The position numbers and the translations under genes were made by a program. A stretch of 64,000 bases of DNA from Sorghum bicolor (Eukaryota; Streptophyta; Magnoliopsida; Poales; Poaceae), in the NCBI RefSeq assembly GCF_000003195.3, contig NC_012871.2, positions 2,901,997 through 2,965,996 of the forward strand. The letters are read 5' to 3'. Of the stretch, positions 33,661-44,292 are shown piece by piece. The first letter of the stretch is position 1; every line of letters starts with the position of its first letter. Below the pieces are notes generated by a model. The model was given only the letters and a program-made list of their open reading frames with translations. It was not told where the DNA came from and did not search any database.

Positions 33661-33770
33661 ATGGTTTATTTGATTTGATCCAAAAATTTAAGCTTGCAAA
33701 AGGATCCTGTACAAGCAGACAACCAATACTCCAGCTAAAGATGAAAAACGAGGTGGACTGGAACTTCTGA
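33661..33770 (+). pseudogene. RFC1 gene fragment, end of BRCT region
   Basis: After a TTTTTTCACTATAG acceptor the frame reads DGLFDLIQKFKLAKGS, close to the end of the BRCT domain of plant replication factor C subunit 1 (EDGLFDMI... type). The frame closes at a TGA at 33768-33770. It is separated from the next RFC1 exon by intron-like DNA in the same order and orientation as in the parent gene. Confidence 0.65.
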
Positions 33771-34131
33771 CTCCTAATGATTCTATAGTTGGGTGCCATG
33801 TCATGGAATCCTGCTTAACATAACCTAATACATAATTTTTTCATGCTCATAGTTAATTGGATCTGATTATCTGAGACATGACTGTTCTGTCCATATTGTG
33901 GATGTTGGCTTCGTCCTGCTATTATGCTCCCATCCTCTGGAGAATCAGGTCACTGTCATTTTTTTTGTTTCTAATTTTGTATTTCTCATGTTAATATGTT
34001 ATTTATATTTCATTTTCTTCAGCCGGGACCTTATCAGCAACACAACTCTGAATTATAGTCACAATCTGTTGGTGTTGCAGCATGAGGAATGTTTTTTTTG
34101 ACTTTGTATTTTGATGATTATTATATATTAA

Positions 34132-34350
34132 GTGGCCACAAAGGTCAAAAAACCTGATGCTCTGCTAATCATGGATGAGGTTGACAGTATGACTGCTGGA
34201 GATAGGGGTGGTGTTGCTGATCTTGTTGTTTGCATCGAGATATCCAAAATTCCTATTTTCTGCATTTTAAATGACCTTCATGGTGAGAAATTGAAGAGCA
34301 TTGTTAATTGCTGCCTGATGCTCAAATTCAACAAACCAAAGAAACAACAG
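34132..34350 (+). pseudogene. RFC1 gene fragment with Walker B motif
   Basis: The frame contains LLIMDEVDSMTAGDRGGVAD (Walker B region of the AAA+ clamp-loader ATPase) followed by SKIPIFCILND and KLKSIVNCC, ending FNKPKKQQ before a CAG|GT donor. Plant RFC1, which loads PCNA onto DNA, has closely similar sequence here. Only this exon and the BRCT-tail exon are recognisable. Walker A, sensor and C-terminal regions are absent, so no functional product is possible. Confidence 0.85.
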
Positions 34351-35559
34351 GTGTCCTCCCCATCTGCACATGGAATCTCTTTGTTACTAATTTATGGCGA
34401 AGATTTGTCTATCCATGTTTATTTAACAAAGATACATATAGTTGCTACATGATTAACAATAATAAGGATACTTCATAATAGGTAAAAAAATGAATGTCCC
34501 AATGGCTGTTGTCCTCATTTTTTCATGCAGTAGCTTCGTCTTCTTCTTCTATCTCGAATATTTTAGATTTATCTGTTTTTCTTCAGATGTATTTGTGTTG
34601 CTCTTTATGTTCCTGCTTGGTCAGTCCCCACGTGCTCTCTCCTCCTTTTCATTGTGTTGGTTCTAACAGATGACTTAGGCTGCAAGAATTTGGGTCTCTA
34701 TTTCTTTCCTCTCTTACTAATATAGTTGATTTGACACAGCAAATAAGCTATTCCCCTTGCCATACAAGATGCTAAATTCCCGGTGCTTCTCTAGTCTGCC
34801 ATCAATGTGAGGTACCTGCAAACAATATGGGAGCTTCCATCTGTGCTTTGATTGCCCGATGAGCATGTTGTTAGTGCACATTCAATAAGGCCGGTGATTT
34901 TGTGCGATTTGGTCTATAGTTTGTTGCTTCATCCATTCCCTCAGTATGCATACTTTGTGTTCTGCAGCTTGCTGCATTGGGCACAATTTGGTCTAGAGGT
35001 GTGATTTTCTGTTTACAAGATCCACTAGAATGAGGATGTTGCTTCTCCATAGGTGAGGTTTATATTTAATTGTCATCAACTAAGATCTATAGAATAGAAA
35101 TTAAAGCAAATTCAATTCAAAAAGGCAACTTTTTTTACAATGTGCCTATTATGCATATTCGCTCCTGCTACATGTTGCAGTGGCACAATATCATTTCTTC
35201 TTTGCTATCTGTTCTTTTATGATTTTGTTTCAAGAATATTAGTTTGGTTGTCAAAGTATCAGTTTTTTTCAATTATAACATTTGTTGATGCTCAACTTAG
35301 TTATAATCACATAGATCCATCATGTAAACCAAGGGGACTAAAACTCTGTTCTATCAGATCAGTGCGTTATCCTTGTTTTGGCTGAACTACTTAGTTTTTT
35401 TTCCTATTCATTGTTTTATGAATATTTCTAATTTTTCATATAGGACTCCAAATGATGTCAGATTTTATGTTACTCAATGATTTTTGATCTCTTTGTCCCT
35501 TCTCTGCCCCCCTCTTGATTGGTTCATATGCTGTTAACAACTTCATGCTATGTGAACAG

Positions 35560-35682
35560 ATTCGTCCAGTTGGCAGATCACTGATTCATTCGCTGACCCC
35601 TACGAATCCAAATGTTTGTGAAGGCATAGAAGAACTAGACCAAGTCCTTCCACCTAACGTAGTAAACTACCAGTATATGTAA
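35560..35682 (+). other. Short exon-like frame near the Helitron 3' end
   Basis: After TATGTGAACAG an open frame of 40 codons (RPVGRSLIHSLTPTNPN...) ends in TAA. It looks like a last exon of a captured gene, but I do not recognise the family. Confidence 0.35.
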
Positions 35683-36704
35683 TTTTTACCTGCACATTGT
35701 ACCGTATGCATATACCTATACAAATGTACTATACCCATCGTGTACATGTATATCTCCATCACCATGGTCTTATTATGGGCATTAGCAGCATGTGTATAAC
35801 ATAAGTGTGTTTACTCACCTGACCGCGCGATGGCGCGCGGATTTCACTAGTATAGATATACTCCTTGGGTCATTGGAAATAAGACATATTCTAAAAATTG
35901 TAGGATAGTTTATGGGGTAACTCAAATAACGCATGTAACCTTAACAATAGAGAGATTTTTACTTATACTATATTTTGAATGTGCTATAGATACTAATGGC
36001 AAGTACGGATGTGATTGGGACATTGGGAGAGTTAAATAATTTATAGTAACTCATAATTTGAAATAGATTTTGAATGCTTGGCTAAAATTAGTAGCCAAAA
36101 TTTATTGTTTAGTCATTTTATAAAATAGAAAACTTTTTAGAAAAAAGAGGTCTACAACAGCTTTGCTATTCTATCAATTTTATACTAAAAAGCATAGGCA
36201 AGCATCTCCAGCAAAGAAAATATAATAAAATTTATGATATTTTTTGTTTACTGCATGGATCTACATATGTGGAGCTGAACAAAATTTGTTTTGTAATTTT
36301 TAGATTTTTCTATGAATTACTATGTATTTATCAATCGGTTTAAATAATAAAAGAAAAATAAACTAATATGATAAACACTTTGCATCTAAGTCCTTATAAT
36401 TTCTTTATTCTCAATGTGTGTAATGTATAAAAGAGATTTTACATTGGGAACTTTAGAAAATCTTTTATTCTGTTTTTTCTCTCTGGCACGGTTGGAAGCC
36501 AACGATCTATTCGTACGGACGCCGAGCCGATTCGGTTATAGACGGCAGAAAAAATTTGGTGCAGACTAAAATTTTCACAATTTAGTAGTAGGGATATATA
36601 TATATATATATATATATAATTTACCATATATATATATGATTTATGTGTATGATGTTTAGCACTGTATGTGGTGGGAAAAATTAAAATTTGAAATATATAT
36701 AAAA

Positions 36705-36915
36705 AATTATTTACACAGGCGGCGTAGTGTGAGCCACCTATGAAAATTAGGTTTTCACAGGGGGCTCACCTAGTCAGCCGCTTGCGTAAAAATACATTTA
36801 CATAGGCGGCTGACTAGGTGAGCCGGCTGTACTGTGGTCCATTTTGTACTGACATCTAGTACAGGCGGTGGGCTTGGCTGCCTGTGAAGATGCTTTTAAC
36901 ACTGCCTGTAAAAAT
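36705..36915. repeat. CACTA sub-terminal repeat array, right
   Basis: It contains TTTACACAGGCGGC, TTTACATAGGCGGCTGACTAGG and inverted copies (CTAGTCAGCCGC) just inside the right terminus at 36931. They are partners of the array at 23590-23830. Confidence 0.78.
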
Positions 36916-36934
36916 GTTTTCTGTAGCTGTGTCG

Positions 36935-37277
36935 ATATAATGTTTTAAAAAATTAATAAAATCTTCCTTTATAAAAAAGCATCCATCCACCGAGACATAT
37001 GTTCACTACACCACAGACCTCCCACATTGCTCTACCCTAATCACAGGTTCCTGTCAACTCCTCTAGCATGATGCCTCCATCTTTAGCCTTGCGTAAACTG
37101 CCATCTCCCACCACCCCGCACAGGCGATGTCTATATCGTCTCAGCCACCATCATCGTCATGTTGTGACCACGAACCCAAACCCTCTAATGAAAAAACGAC
37201 TCCAATAGAACCCAGAAGGAAAAATCTTGGTGGAAAAAAGATTTTCATAAAAATTTTGGCTTTTTATTATTAGATAT
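36935..37277. other. Spacer between the CACTA element and the tandem array
   Basis: No gene or repeat is recognised. Similarity to the array units starts only at 37278, so this is the left flank of the array. Confidence 0.6.
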
Positions 37278-37719
37278 AGACTACATACTTCAATATTGTG
37301 TTGAGTTAAATTCTCCAACCTTAATTAAGTTTATAGGAAAATACACCAATATTTACATGTAAACAAATAGTTTCTTTAGAAAATAAGAGCAGATAATATT
37401 TAAAGGAAGAGAAAATCTTTTTTTTTTTAAAAAAAAAACATAGAGGAAGAGAAACTTTTTGTTTTTTTTACAACTCTTCTACGAGAAGACTCCGTGTATT
37501 CCAGCAAACATGTGTTTTCTCAAGGACTTTTGTGTGAAAATTGTGGTCCACTCGTATTCCTGGACGCGAGCGAAACCGAACCGGAGACAGACACGACGAG
37601 CTGCCCGATTCCTTCCCCACATCCATCGTCAAAAGGAGAAGAGAGAGAGAGAGAGGAGCAAACCCTAGCTCCAGCTTGCCTCCTACTCCGCCATCATCCA
37701 GATCCGGCCGGTGCGTGCG

Positions 37720-39996
37720 ATGGCGCTGCGCGTTCTGGCCCGTAAGCTGAGGTTCCCTGCCACGTCCGTTCTCCAGCGGGCGTCGACCCCCGTGGTGTCG
37801 CCGCCGGCGAGCTCCCGACTTCTCACCTCCCACTCCTCTCAGGTGCGTGTTCTCCGTTTTCTGCTCTGGATTATATTGATCAGCGGAGCAATCTTCTTCT
37901 GAGATCATGAGCGCGCGGTTAATATTGCGAGCTGGACTGGATTCGCCTCCAGCTGCAGGACCGTACCTGATGTTTGTCCCAGTATGGCTTAGGATTTCAC
38001 TCGCATGGTGCAAGGATTTTTGTTTCCTCTAGTTGATTGAATTGAATTCTAAAGCAGATCACTGTAGCCCGCTATTCTGATCGAATAAGTTTTTTCTTTT
38101 TTCATCGAAGTGTGAGAGCTGAATAAGCTAAGGAGGAAACGATCGATCATGTAGAAAGGGAAAAATTGGGATTAGTCTCTTTATGCATTAAACTGTTGAC
38201 AGATGAATCAGGTGTCACCTTGCTTTGTCGTCGAAAATTTTAACCGGAACTTCTCATGTCGGTTTGTGTATGAGAGTAATATAATATGGAAGATGAACTA
38301 TCTATTCTCTTCTTCTATCATTTACCTGGTACTACAGAACTGTCATGTTTTAGTAAATCGTTTAGAAGTACGTGATGTGTACAATCTTGGTTATTTTCAT
38401 CTTGACCCTTTTCTGTAAGTAATCAATAAGACTTTTAGGAAACAGTGTCTCTTGTGCCATATTTCTTACTCAACTTTTAATCTAAAAGGACATGTCTTTT
38501 TAGTTAGGAATTATTTGGCCATACTTAGACTAAGCTGGAGTCCCTGCCTTATGCATTTGTAGTTCAGCTTCAGTAGCCATTCTATTTGTCTGTTTTCGAT
38601 CACCATATGCCAAAATAGCTTAAGGGCATATAGATAAATGTGTTTTCTCAAACATAAGCCATAACCCTTCAAGCACCTTCTGGGCTGCTGCTGCCCACTG
38701 CTTGTTGCACACCTGTACCACCTCTCTTCTGAGCCTTTACCCCGATTGTGTCCATCGGATGATTGCTATGTTGAAATTACTCCAGATTAATATATTGACT
38801 GGGTTTCGAATCTCTGCTAGCAATATGAATCTAAGTAAATGGGGACACAAGCTGAACTTGATGTATGTGACGTGGGCATGAGTGAGAAGCTCACTGTAAG
38901 TTGGACCAAACTCTCAGTATATGTGTGTATTGTCTACTGCTAAGCTTGGCCAAGTTGCTCTCCTACCAAAAGGCACACTACATCTGCCTCCGGTCCATCC
39001 AACATCAGGAACTTATTTGGTCCTTGTGGGACTGCTGTTTCTTTTCCAAATAATGCGCATTATGGCAGAATTTTATCTATTATATGTAAGAGAGTATGTA
39101 GGAGATATACAAGGCCCAACTTGGCAAATTACAAAATTCTGAAACAATTGGGCAGTTCCTTCAATGTAGATATTAGGATGGGTGTGAGTAAAGCTATGTG
39201 CTCCCTAATCTAGAATATATCAGCAACCTTTTTTTTTTGTTTGTTGCACCATGTACTCAAGATGACTTTGAACTGTTTGGTTCTGCACATGGCTTTCCTA
39301 AACTGTTTGCCTAATTCTCTAATCTGCTAGTGGTGTCACCTAGTCTGTCAAATTTGCAATAGAGCGCCTGGTTGTCGTTTTTAAGGACTTACTTTTTAGT
39401 CTGTTCCCAGCTTTTCATGACTTTCTAAATTTAGTTTTCTGAGATACCCAAGGTTTATGCTACTTGGATGCTAGCACTAATCAACTTCTTTATTTTTTTT
39501 TCTTGAAGCAATTATCATGCATGGTCGATCACTCTTGCAGTCTACCTTGAACTGAGTTTCCAATGTTAACATGTGCCTCAGTTTGGTTTAAGTTTCCTTC
39601 TGATCGTTTTAAATAATTGAAAATTGCAGAGTGGAGGAGCCAAGAGAGCAGTGAATGAGACCAGGAATGCTCGACCAAGGTGGAGGAATTACAAGAAACT
39701 GGAGAAGCGTTTTTTGTAAGTGAAACTTTAAATTGCTCCCATTTGATTTCACCAAATGGTATGATCCTAGTATGTAACCTTTCCTGTGTTATTTTTGTAT
39801 AAGGCGCGATATGGAGAAGGACATGAAGAATTTCAAGGAGCTTTCATTAGCTATGGACAACTTGCCAAGGAATGTTGTACTCACTTCCTCTGTTGGTCTT
39901 GCGGTTTTGACAACCGGCTGGGCGTATGCCATTGGTGTTTTCGATTGGAACAGAATGGGGGACAGTGAACCTTCGGATCAACAAGGTGTTGTGTAG
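37720..39996 (+). CDS. Gene A, copy 1: small predicted mitochondrial membrane protein
   Basis: Exons are 37720-37842, 39630-39715 and 39804-39996. Donors are CAG|GTGCGT and TTT|GTAAGT, acceptors TTGCAG and TATAAG, and the phases agree, giving 133 aa. The N-terminus (MALRVLARKLRFPATSVLQR) is basic, hydroxylated and lacks acids, as in mitochondrial presequences. Residues 42-83 are highly charged (RPRWRNYKKLEKRFLRDMEK), followed by one membrane segment at about 93-116 (VVLTSSVGLAVLTTGWAYAIGVF) and a short acidic tail. I do not recognise the family. Purifying features (clean splice sites, coherent protein) argue it is a real gene. It is convergent with gene B. A CT/GA-rich leader with a GA microsatellite precedes the ATG. 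Confidence 0.78.
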
Positions 39997-40086
39997 ACGC
40001 ACCCCATGAATAATCTATGAGACTTTTATATTTATGTAAGAGAAATGAAATGGTGCGGACAAGGAGAAGACTGTATGCTTGTTAAG

Positions 40087-40691
40087 TAAGGCCTTGTTTA
40101 GATCCAAAATTTTTTCTGTTTTTGACACTAGCAATTTCGTTTTTATTTGACAAACCTTGTCCAATCATGGAGTAACTAGACTCAAAAATTTAATTGGATG
40201 TTTGACTGTTTGGTTTGTGGAATGAAGCTATCTATCACAATTTCACTACTTAGTTTTTTTTGTTTGGTTTGTGGAATAGAATAAGGCCTTGTTCAGTTCA
40301 CAAAAAGCATGGTTTTTGGCTACTGTAGCACTTTCGTTTTTATTTGACAAACATTGTCTAATCACGGAGCAATTAGTTTTTATTTTTATCTATATTTAAT
40401 GCTCCATGTATGCGACCAAAGATTCGATGTGACGGAAAACCTTGAAAATTTTTGTGAACTAAGCCCTTGTTTAGATGCGAAAAGATTTTGGATTTCGCTA
40501 CTGTAGCACTTCAGTTTGTTTGTGGCAAATATTGTCCAACTATGGACTAATTAGGATCAAAAGATTTGTCTCGCGATTTACAGTTAAACTGTGCAATTAG
40601 TTTTTATTTTTGTCTATATTTAATGCTTAATGCATATGCCAAAAGATTTGATGTGATGGGAAATCTTGTGGTTTTCAGGTGAACTAAGGCC
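40087..40691. mobile_element. Cluster of Tourist-like MITE copies downstream of gene A (unit 1)
   Basis: Three partly overlapping family members lie here: a truncated copy from 40087 (GGCCTTGTTTAGATCC), one at about 40284-40466 (GGCCTTGTTCAGTTC...GTGAACTAAGC), and one at about 40464-40691 (GCCCTTGTTTAGATGCG...GTGAACTAAGGCC). All share the TTTTTATTT(T/G)ac, CTATATTTAATGCT and GATGTGA core. They begin 90 bp after gene A's stop and could supply its 3' end. Confidence 0.75.
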
Positions 40692-41164
40692 TTGTTTAGT
40701 TCGCAAAAATTTTCAAGATTCCCCGTCACATCGAATCTTTGGTCTCATGCATGGAGTATTAAATATAGACAAAAATAAAAACTAACTGCACAGTTTACCT
40801 GTAATTTGTGAGATGAATCTTTTGAGCCTAGTTACTCCGTGATTGGACAATGGCCTTGTTTAGTTCGGAAAACTTTTTGGTTTTCGGAACTGTAGCACTT
40901 TCGTTTTTATTTGATGAACATTGTCCAATTACGAAGTAACTAGGCTTAAAAGATTCATTTCGCGATTTACAGGTAAACTGTGCAACTAGTTTTTATTTTC
41001 GTCTATATTTAGTGCTTCATGCATGTGTCACAAGATTCGATGTGACGAGGAATCTTGAAAAAATTTTAGATTTTGGGGTGAACTAAACAAGGCCAATGTT
41101 TGTCAAATAAAAACGAAATGCTACCGTAGCCAAAAACAAAAATTTTTGCGAACTAAACAAGGCC
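40688..41164. mobile_element. Tourist-like MITE with another copy nested inside (unit 1)
   Basis: The outer element runs GGCCTTGTTTAGTTCGC to GCGAACTAAACAAGGCC with TAA on both sides (40685-40687 and 41165-41167). It is interrupted at 40852-41094 by a second, oppositely oriented family member with its own GGCCTTGTTTAGTT/AACTAAACAAGGCC ends and AAT on both sides. Removing the inner copy joins TTGGACAAT to GTTTGTCAAATAAAAACG as in other family members. Confidence 0.9.
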
Positions 41165-41511
41165 TAAACAAGACCTAAGTTGATCTGTCGCCACCTTGTT
41201 ACTCCCAAGCTGAAATGTGGTTATTATACTAAATTTGAGCAATTGAATAAATTTGAGCAATTGACTCCTGATGCATCACTCGGTCACTCCATCTAAAATG
41301 GGTTGACGTCCGAAACCAAACACTCCAAAAGAGCATCTCTAGTAGTTTCCACTAAATTGTTTGGTAAATAAATGAGTTTTTCAACTAAAAATAGGAGGAT
41401 TGTTGACTTTCTCCAACGTTTACAATATTTTGCTAAAAAAAAAAGACTTGGCCCACTCGACACTCATGCTCACTGCTTCCTCCTAACTGCTTCCTCCCTA
41501 ACTTCCAGAAC

Positions 41512-44292
41512 TCACTGCTTCCTTCCCCACTTCCAGAACTTGAGTGACTCTAAAATACTATTCTTCACTTGGCCCCCAACACAATCTATCATGGTATTGG
41601 TAATCACTTCAGTTAGCTCTTTAGCCATCTTCTTAACCTTGTCCTCGTCCACATCATTAGCCATGTTTTTGAGTTCTTCGGCTAACTTGATAAACTTTTT
41701 CGACGCTACCTCCGCCACATGTGGTGCTACCACCTCCATAACTAGGTAGCAGCCTAAAATTATACCTACTAGGAGCCAACCGAAGAAGTAAAGTGGTAGC
41801 AGCCTGACTTGATTCTTCAACTTCTCACTCTCGAGCTCCATCTCACGCCTATGATTAACATAAACAACAATCAAACCAGAATGTTTGAGTTAAATAAGAT
41901 GCTTCATTTCATATTAGACGTCTCATACATACTAAGTCATAATAAGCACAGCAAGATTCTTAACAAAAGACACACCAAGATTATGCTAAACAACATGCAT
42001 ACTAGGACATTTATTAGTTAATTGGTTGAGCACCATTAGTTTCAGTGGCACATCACTTTACAAGGTCGCACAAGGTCTTAGGTATGTTAACTGAGATTTA
42101 CTAGGGTCATGAGCTAGCTTTAGTATACGTACACAACATCAAGCTAAAAGAATCAACTTAGGCAAGCAAGATTGTGGACTACAACACAACAATTACTTGT
42201 TTTAACCATAACTACAAGCATCCAACAAACATGGTCCTTAGCTTTTTGGAAAGCTTATTAAGCTTTATACAACTTTCTTACTATTATCACTCAGAGTTGA
42301 TTCAATAACTAACAAGGTCAAACATTACCAAGAAGCATTTTTGTCTAGACTTAGACAAAATCTGACATTAAGCTTTAGATATTTGCAACTGGAGTTCTAG
42401 TTTACCAAAAGTTGTGTTCTTTAACATTTTGGAAAGCTTTTTAGTTACTCAAACAACCACACGCAAGAAAATCATCACATAGACAAACTATCCATTACTT
42501 ATTTTATTAACAAGAGAGCATAAAACATATGCCATTCAAGAGCTCAACCATTACTAGCATAACTCAACAACATTTCATAAGAATCATCACAAGAATTACA
42601 TACATGTTCATTTATTAGCAAAACTTTCTTACGTTTTATAGATTAAAGAGATATTTAATAAAGGGGCGGTATGGCAAACATTTAGTTTGGACCTGAGATT
42701 TTTATGGTTGGAAGAGGTTGTCAAAGCATGACTACTGTAGAAACATTACATGCTCAGGTTTAATAGATTAATTATTTCAATAAGAACAAGTTTTTATTGC
42801 AATAAAACATGTGAGAGTAAGTTAAATCTAAAGATCCACATTTTCTGTATATCCATGCACTTATAACTGAATAAACAGTAAACGTAATAGAGATGACGTG
42901 CTGATGAGTTTACCTGACCAAAAGACTGAACTTCACATGGAGGTAGACACAGGTTTCAATACGACGGACATGGAACTGAAGCTTGGCCAATTTTGCCATG
43001 ATTTTGCTTTGATTCTGCAGTCTTGGCTTCAAGGACTCGTCATCACCGCCAGACTTCTGGCCACCAGATTTCTCATTGCCACCGGCTGTGGAAGAGTAGC
43101 CACGCCGACCGGTTATACCCAACACGGTGGGGATGGTGCAGAACCGAGAGCCGTTGGGCGCGGCACCAGCGACGGCGGCCGCCTCCTTGGCGCCGACCCG
43201 GGCGCGGTTCTCGGTCTTGGGGCCCTCAAGGCCGTTGGACCCAGCAGCAGGGAGGAGCAGCGCGACGAAGAGTCGTGGGTGCGTCGGCACTAGAAGCACG
43301 CGCGAGGCGGAGAGGATTGCGGCGGCGGCGGCTGCTGCCATAGGGCACTCAAGCGGCGGCCCCAGGAACGCAGCGCCGCGTGGTCCTAGCGCGGCGTCCT
43401 CGACACAGAGCATCGCACCGCCGTAGTCGCCGTTCGTGCCGTAGGCAGAGTCGACCACCAGGAACGCGGAGTCACCTCCTCCCATGGCGAAGGCAAATCC
43501 ACTGCCTTGGGCACCGGTGGTGATGGGGACGGCGAGGGCCAGGCACGAACGATTGGGCGCGGCGCCGCCAGCGACGGTGTCCGCCTCCCTGGCGCGGACC
43601 CAGACGTGATCGTCGGACCCGGAAGGGAGGGAGATAGGGCGCTCGAGCGGCGGCGCCAAGAACGCAGCGCCGCATGGCCCTAGTGCGGCGTCCTCGACGC
43701 ACAACATCGCCCCGCAGTAGTGGGCAGAGTCGACGCCGACGACCACCAGGTGCGTGTAGTCACCTCCTCCCTCGGCAGCACCGCCGGGCTCCTGAGCGTC
43801 GCGATGGCCCACGGAGAAGGGAAATCCACCGCCTTTGGCTCCGGTGGTGGTGATGAGGATAGCGAGGGCGAGCCGCGAACGGTTGGGCGCGACGCTGCCA
43901 GCGACGGTGTCCGCCTCCCCGGCGCGGACCCGGGCGTGGTCGTCGGACCCGTCAGGGAGGAGCGGGGCGAAGACGAACCTTTGGAGCACAGGCGCCAGCA
44001 AGCGCGGGGCTCCGGGGAGGATGGCGGCGGCGATAGGACGCTCGAGCGGCGGCGCCAAGAAGGTAGCGGCACGCGGCGAGAGGGTGGCTGCGCGGCGAGA
44101 CTGCTTGCCGGCGGCGCGAGACAGTAGCTGAAGCGGGGTGGGGGTTCGCGACGAGCCAGTGGGGTTTTGGGGGGTTATGGAGGAGGCGGCGGCGGTGGTA
44201 GGGCGCTGGAGCGGCGGCGCCAAGAAGGTAGCGGCCGTGCGGCGGGACTGCTTGCCGGCGGCGCGAGCCAGGAGCTGGAGCACTCCGGCCAT
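41512..44292 (-). CDS. Gene B, copy 1: internally repeated, predicted mitochondrial membrane protein
   Basis: Exons (minus) are 44292-42914 and 41848-41512. The donor is GTCAG|GTAAAC, the acceptor AATCATAG|G, and the frame is kept through a split Arg codon, giving about 571 aa. The N-terminus (MAGVLQLLARAAGKQSRR) is presequence-like and repeats at about residue 53 (LQLLSRAAGKQSRR). Three or four modules follow, each with FLAPPLERP, an R-EADTVAGxxAPNRSxLALA block and AMLCVEDAALGPxG. The last leads into RRGYSSTAGG, a typical presequence cleavage context, then a basic linker. Exon 2 holds a membrane segment (about residues 477-497, PLYFFGWLLVGIILGCYLVM) and amphipathic helices. The family is unknown. 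The repeats suggest duplication within the coding region; gene status of the GC-rich exon is less certain than that of exon 2. Confidence 0.65.

Larger units (their letters stand above)
31603..35850 (+). mobile_element. Helitron carrying captured gene fragments, ~4.2 kb
   Basis: The right end is ...CCGCGCGATGGCGCGCGG (an 8-bp-arm hairpin), a short spacer, then CACTAG followed by T, the canonical Helitron 3' signature (hairpin about 10 bases before CTRR, host T). The left end lies at about 31603-31620 and contains ACTAGCAAAAATGCCCGTG and the palindromic CCCGTGCGTTGCAACGGG characteristic of a common grass Helitron family. An exact 5' TC with host A is not clear. There are no long terminal inverted repeats or target duplication, as expected. 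The interior holds spliced-gene-like pieces of RFC1 plus unassigned GC-rich exon-like DNA at 32640-32960. No Rep/helicase gene is seen, so it is non-autonomous. Confidence 0.75.
23486..36931 (+). mobile_element. 13.4-kb CACTA (En/Spm) element with nested insertions
   Basis: The left terminus CACTAGTACAAAAAT and the right terminus ...TTTTCTGTAGCTGTG (reverse complement CACAGCTACAGAAAA) are imperfect partners, flanked by an exact 3-bp duplication TCG (23483-23485 and 36932-36934). Sub-terminal repeats of the TTTACACAGGCGG type occur at both ends (23590-23830 and 36705-36915), with related CTGTACTAATAC...GGCGG repeats at 31150-31375. Inside are a broken TNP2-like transposase on the plus strand, a 2.6-kb LTR element and a Helitron. 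Stretches 29780-30490 and 35851-36700 hold no recognisable gene and may include further old insertions. Confidence 0.82.

Noticed and set aside
42898..44131. Plus-strand frames of 98-135 codons opposite gene B exon 1
   Set aside because: Antisense to the longer minus-strand frame that splices in phase to a good second exon. Their sequences are composition-driven.
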